From the NCBI GenBank assembly GCA_029262455.1, contig JAJCZJ010000046.1, positions 32,754 through 96,753 on the forward strand: a stretch of DNA of 64,000 bases, given 5' to 3'. The notes under the pieces are model-generated. The model ran no database searches, was not told the origin of the DNA, and saw only the letters and a list, made by a program, of their open reading frames with translations. This stretch comes from Deltaproteobacteria bacterium. GTDB taxonomy: Bacteria > Desulfobacterota > Binatia > HRBIN30 > CADEER01. Positions 60,946 through 64,000 of the stretch are shown piece after piece. The first letter of the stretch is position 1, and each line of letters opens with the position of its first letter. Position numbers and translations under genes: made by a program.

Positions 60946-61859
60946 AGATTTGGCGCGGCACCCTGCTGTTCATCACGGTCGCCGAGTGCTGCATTCTCAA
61001 CGGCACCGCGTACTGGCAGGGACAGTTCCGACCTGAGATCTCGGGCGTGTACGGCCTCATCGCACGCAACCTGCCTGCCGTCGTCATCCTCGTCGGCACA
61101 ACCCTCTTTGCGCTCGCACGGTTTCTCCGTCCGACGGCCTCGGTCGGCGCCGGAATCGTCGCCCTATTGGGCATGAAGCTCTCAGGGGAGACGTTCGAGC
61201 GGGTGTTTGCCGTCCATCACCAGGACTTCTATCAGGGAGGCGCGCTGCTCACCGGCGCGGTCATCGGCGAACTATACGCGCGCACCATAGGAGTACGCCC
61301 TGCCAACAGTGCAGCCGAGGCGCTCGAGGCACGCCGCTTCGGCATGACCGGCGCCCTCGGAATGCTCGCCGGCTCGTACGTTGCTGCCGGCACCAGCAAG
61401 CTCCTCGGTGGTGGTCTCAGTTGGACGACTTCATCGGCTCTGCGGTTGATGCTGCTGTCGCACGGCGAGGTCGAGGGCAACGCATGGTCGACGACGATCC
61501 CACAGTGGACAGCCAATAGTCCTTACGTCTGCATGGCGTTGGAGGTCGGAACGATCATCATCCAGCTCGGCGCCGTGATGCTCGTGCTCGGTCCACGGGC
61601 TCGGCGACTGTGGGCCGTCCTCATCGTTGCCTTCCACGCAGGGATCTATCTCACCAGCCACATCCTGTTCTTGTCGCCGATGCTCTTTGCCACTGTCGTT
61701 GCAATCCCCTGGAACCGGCTGCTCTCCAACGACGCCGGCACTTCAGTCCTGCCGGCCGAAGTGAAGCAGGCGGCGGCGCGTGCGCCACAGCGGCTCGGCG
61801 CCCTGGCAATCCTGATGGTCGCGGTCATCCTCAGCCTGCGAGTCACCGCAGGCTGGTGA
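60927..61859 (+). CDS. Polytopic membrane protein, possibly HTTM/DoxX-like
   Basis: A 310-residue protein with about seven hydrophobic segments (IWRGTLLFITVAECCIL, VVILVGTTLFALARFL, ASVGAGIVALLGMKL, GMTGALGMLAGSYVAAGTSK, a segment in IIIQLGAVMLVLGPRA, LIVAFHAGIYLTSHILFLSP, and LAILMVAVILSLRVTAG). The AAGTSKLLGGGLSW segment and the following Trp-rich loop resemble HTTM (vitamin-K carboxylase-like) and DoxX-like proteins, but I cannot assign it firmly. Start choice is uncertain: a TTG at 60927 has an AAGGA site about seven bases upstream, while an earlier GTG at 60900 is also in frame. It converges on the GT2 gene with a four-base gap. Confidence 0.6.
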   Translation: MDPTSLKIWRGTLLFITVAECCILNGTAYWQGQFRPEISGVYGLIARNLPAVVILVGTTLFALARFLRPTASVGAGIVALLGMKLSGETFERVFAVHHQDFYQGGALLTGAVIGELYARTIGVRPANSAAEALEARRFGMTGALGMLAGSYVAAGTSKLLGGGLSWTTSSALRLMLLSHGEVEGNAWSTTIPQWTANSPYVCMALEVGTIIIQLGAVMLVLGPRARRLWAVLIVAFHAGIYLTSHILFLSPMLFATVVAIPWNRLLSNDAGTSVLPAEVKQAAARAPQRLGALAILMVAVILSLRVTAGW

Positions 61860-61863
61860 TTCG

Positions 61864-62565
61864 TCAAACCGCAGAAAAGCGCCGCGACACGATGCGACGG
61901 AGAATCCTCGCCCCGTCAGGAAAGCTACTGAGACGGCTCTTGTCGTGAAAGCGGGGCGAACGTCGCACCGGCACCTCGACGACTTCGCCGCCTGTCCGCA
62001 ACACCCCCAGCAATACATCGACCTCGATATCAAAGCGGTGCGCGCTGAGGTTTACTCGCTCGAGCGCCTCACTGCGCACCGACTTGAAGCCCGCCTGGGT
62101 ATCGGTGAGCGATGTCGAAAAGAGAAGATTGACAATGGACGTCAAGAAGCGATTGCCCCACTCGTTGAGCGGCGTAATTGCTCCGGGCTCCATATTGCCG
62201 AGAAATCGTGACCCGACGACGAGATCGACACCAGGGCGGAGCGCTTCGAGCAGCACTGGGATCTCCGATGCGTCATCCTGGCCGTCGCCATCAATCAAGA
62301 CGATGACGTCGCCGCACCCCTGTCCGAGTCCGTACCGAATCGCCGCGCCTTTGCCGACGTTAGTCGGCATTCGCACGACCCGCGCCCCAGCTTCCGCGGA
62401 CACTCTGCCGGTATCATCGGTCGAACCATCGTCCACAACCAACACTTCACACGTCGGCACGGATGTCAGCGCGGCTCGGATCACGTCCCCAATCACCGGC
62501 GCCTCGTTGTAGGCGGCCACTAACACAGTCACCGAAGGTGATTGCTGCTCCCCATTGACAGTCAT
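61864..62565 (-). CDS. Family 2 glycosyltransferase (Dpm1/polyprenyl-phosphate sugar synthase-like)
   Basis: A 233-residue GT2 enzyme without C-terminal membrane segments. The nucleotide-sugar motifs are VTVLVAAYNEAPVIGDVI, LVVDDGSTDDTGRVSAEAGA, GKGAAIRYGLGQGCGD, the DxD-like LIDGDGQDD, and SLTDTQAGFKSVR. It likely transfers a sugar to polyprenyl phosphate, producing the donor used by GT39 enzymes such as the one at 57025 (inference from family). It lies 12 bases downstream of the PIG-L gene on the same strand. Confidence 0.88.
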   Translation of the reverse strand: MTVNGEQQSPSVTVLVAAYNEAPVIGDVIRAALTSVPTCEVLVVDDGSTDDTGRVSAEAGARVVRMPTNVGKGAAIRYGLGQGCGDVIVLIDGDGQDDASEIPVLLEALRPGVDLVVGSRFLGNMEPGAITPLNEWGNRFLTSIVNLLFSTSLTDTQAGFKSVRSEALERVNLSAHRFDIEVDVLLGVLRTGGEVVEVPVRRSPRFHDKSRLSSFPDGARILRRIVSRRFSAV

Positions 62566-62577
62566 ACGCCTGTCTCT

Positions 62578-63237
62578 TTAGCGCAAGACGAGCCGGCCCA
62601 CCACGGTATAGGCTTCAGCCGCCGGCTCGCGGATCTGCGAGCCACGCAATGTCGCCAGGGCTCGAACGACCGTACCATCGAGGTAAGGCCGCCCGCCAAA
62701 GTCTTGCGACGCATAGCGCTCAACCATCGCCGCCTTTGCGTCGAGCTCCGGTTCTGACAATTTGAAGTATACCTGCGGCTCGAAGCCACCCAGGTCGTTG
62801 TTCGGAAACTCGCCGCCGAGCAATGTCGCGTGCGCCTTGAAGACTCGAGCTGCCTCGACCGCGACCTGGCGATGGTCCTGATTGGTGTCGCTCGGGGCAT
62901 GGCTGACCACCAGATCATAGTCGTCGCGCAGCCCCTCCATCGCTGAATAGAGAGAACCTCGATGCTCTTCGAAGGCGCCTCGGCAGGCCGGTAGCATCTC
63001 CCCGCTGTGAACTCGGATCGCGTTGCCTGTCTCGTTACTCAACCAGTCCAGATTCGACCGGAACTCAGTCCTGGCCTGGTCTGCCGCACGATCGTCTACG
63101 ACGCCGCGGTGATCGCTAAACACCAGCACCCCAACCGAACAACCGGCAAAACAGGCTCGCGCCAACAATCCGCCGCCAAAGAGCTCGATGTCGTCGCAGT
63201 GGGCCCCGACGAATAAAATCCGTTCCGGCAGTCTCAC
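62578..63237 (-). CDS. PIG-L family N-acetylglucosaminyl deacetylase-like protein
   Basis: A 219-residue PIG-L/LmbE-fold metallohydrolase. The zinc-binding AHxDD motif is GAHCDDIELFGGGLLAR near the N-terminus, followed by VVSHAPSDTNQDHRQVAVEA, which holds the distal His. PIG-L enzymes remove the acetyl group from GlcNAc-lipid or small-molecule glycosides. The GTG start overlaps the stop of the upstream epimerase gene as GTGA (four bases); the longer frame upstream lies inside that gene. It is in line with glycan processing together with the GT2 enzyme 12 bases downstream. Confidence 0.88.
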   Translation of the reverse strand: MRLPERILFVGAHCDDIELFGGGLLARACFAGCSVGVLVFSDHRGVVDDRAADQARTEFRSNLDWLSNETGNAIRVHSGEMLPACRGAFEEHRGSLYSAMEGLRDDYDLVVSHAPSDTNQDHRQVAVEAARVFKAHATLLGGEFPNNDLGGFEPQVYFKLSEPELDAKAAMVERYASQDFGGRPYLDGTVVRALATLRGSQIREPAAEAYTVVGRLVLR

Positions 63238-64000
63238 ACGGGCTTCCGTCGAATATGACCCGCGGCATGCATCCACTCGGCCGTCAGCCGGAGCCCTTCA
63301 GACATCGGGGTGGAGGGAACGTAGCCACAAAGAGACTCCAGACGATCGACGGATGCACAGCGACGCACGACGCGATCCCACGAGCGGGCTTCCTCGAAAT
63401 GCATACGACTCTCCGGCATGTCGAATAAAGCCAAGATCTGTCTCGCCAGATCGACGACTTTGATCTCGACCCCGGTACCGACGTTGACGACCTGCCCCGT
63501 GACCTTTGGCGCATCGAGCAAGACGCGCACGACGTCGTCGATGTAGGTGAAGTCGCGCGTCGCATCATCGCCAAAGATGCGGATACCACCCTCGTCGCGG
63601 TCGAGCGCTTGCATCATGTTCGGAACCGCGTTGCGGTAGCGGCCGGGCGGATCGCCAGGACCGTAGACGTTGAAGAACCGGAACGTCGCGTAGGGTAGCC
63701 CCGAAGAGCGCACGTAGGTCTCGCCGACCTGCTTCGAGATCGCATAGGGCGTATAAGGCCGGGTCGGACCGTCTTCGTCGAACGGCACTGGCACATCACC
63801 GTACGACGATGAGGATCCGGCATAGACGAACAGCCCACATCCGACCCGTCGCGCCATCGCCAGAGTATTCAGCGTACCTTCGATATTCGAGCGCATATCG
63901 ATGGTCGGATGTTCCATCGAGAGCTCATTGGCGAACGACGCAGCCAGATGGTAGACGCGGTCAAATGGCCCTTCGACGATTCGCTCGAGGTCCTCGGCGA
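63234..64000 (-). CDS. NAD-dependent epimerase/dehydratase (extended SDR), 5' end beyond window
   Basis: The frame is open from the right edge of the window to the stop at 63234, giving at least 255 residues, without the N-terminal Rossmann segment. Visible family marks are YHLAASFANELSMEH, the active-site Ser region FVYAGSSSSYGDVP and the Tyr/Lys pair in YTPYAISKQVGETY, then FRFFNVYGPGDPPGRY and RDFTYIDDVVRVLLDAP. These place it with GalE/RmlB-type enzymes that epimerise or dehydrate nucleotide sugars. The end shares four bases with the GTG of the PIG-L gene. Confidence 0.88.
   Translation of the reverse strand, partial: AEDLERIVEGPFDRVYHLAASFANELSMEHPTIDMRSNIEGTLNTLAMARRVGCGLFVYAGSSSSYGDVPVPFDEDGPTRPYTPYAISKQVGETYVRSSGLPYATFRFFNVYGPGDPPGRYRNAVPNMMQALDRDEGGIRIFGDDATRDFTYIDDVVRVLLDAPKVTGQVVNVGTGVEIKVVDLARQILALFDMPESRMHFEEARSWDRVVRRCASVDRLESLCGYVPSTPMSEGLRLTAEWMHAAGHIRRKPV

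Overview
The window is high-GC DNA, densely coded on both strands and apparently chromosomal. It carries no rRNA, tRNA, CRISPR array or insertion sequence that I can support. The best guess at origin is an uncultured Binatota/Binatia-like or related deltaproteobacterial lineage. That rests only on gene types: secreted proteins with paired EF-hand/dockerin-like loops of the CDCDGDG kind, Thr-Pro-rich linkers, two DUF3604 proteins, an LLM flavin monooxygenase and a CSLREA/Cys-repeat beta-helix protein. It has not been tested by phylogeny.

1-18 kb is mixed housekeeping and secreted functions: a truncated Thr/Pro-rich secreted protein, a SUKH protein, an LLM oxidoreductase, a PQQ-type sugar dehydrogenase and a PQQ-propeller lipoprotein, an APC/CCC transporter, an ASCH protein, an M28 lipoprotein peptidase, DUF2277, a GT39 membrane glycosyltransferase, an amidase, a molybdopterin oxidoreductase and a small membrane protein. 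18.5-26 kb is a three-gene cassette, DUF6493 / SWIM zinc finger / DUF6493, with a 4-bp start-stop overlap between the last two. 26-43 kb holds more secreted EF-hand-like and Cys-rich proteins, an SDR, a parvulin, two DUF3604 proteins around an amidohydrolase and a beta-helix protein, a nitroreductase, DUF2867, a Tat-type amidohydrolase and an enoyl-CoA hydratase-like protein.

43.5-64 kb is the most unusual part. A tightly packed run (43520-48958) encodes a Tat-signal protein, two different HxsD-like proteins, an HxsB-like protein in which the radical-SAM CxxxCxxC segment is cleanly missing and most SPASM cysteines are replaced, a WecB-type UDP-GlcNAc 2-epimerase and a B12-binding radical SAM enzyme. 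Close by are a second B12-binding radical SAM enzyme, a 2OG-Fe(II) oxygenase, a membrane desaturase, a 1278-residue protein that combines a cysteine-poor radical-SAM-like half, a DUF483-like segment and a SPASM-then-radical-SAM half, and a fifth radical SAM enzyme. The right flank carries glycan-type genes (GT39, GT2, PIG-L deacetylase, NAD-dependent epimerase) and a pair of membrane proteins. My reading is a candidate His-Xaa-Ser-like protein or peptide modification system in which the HxsB homologue has become a pseudoenzyme, possibly acting as a scaffold or recognition subunit while other radical SAM enzymes do the chemistry. No HxsC and no His-Xaa-Ser repeat precursor were found. The substrate is unknown; the Tat-signal protein is the best local candidate.
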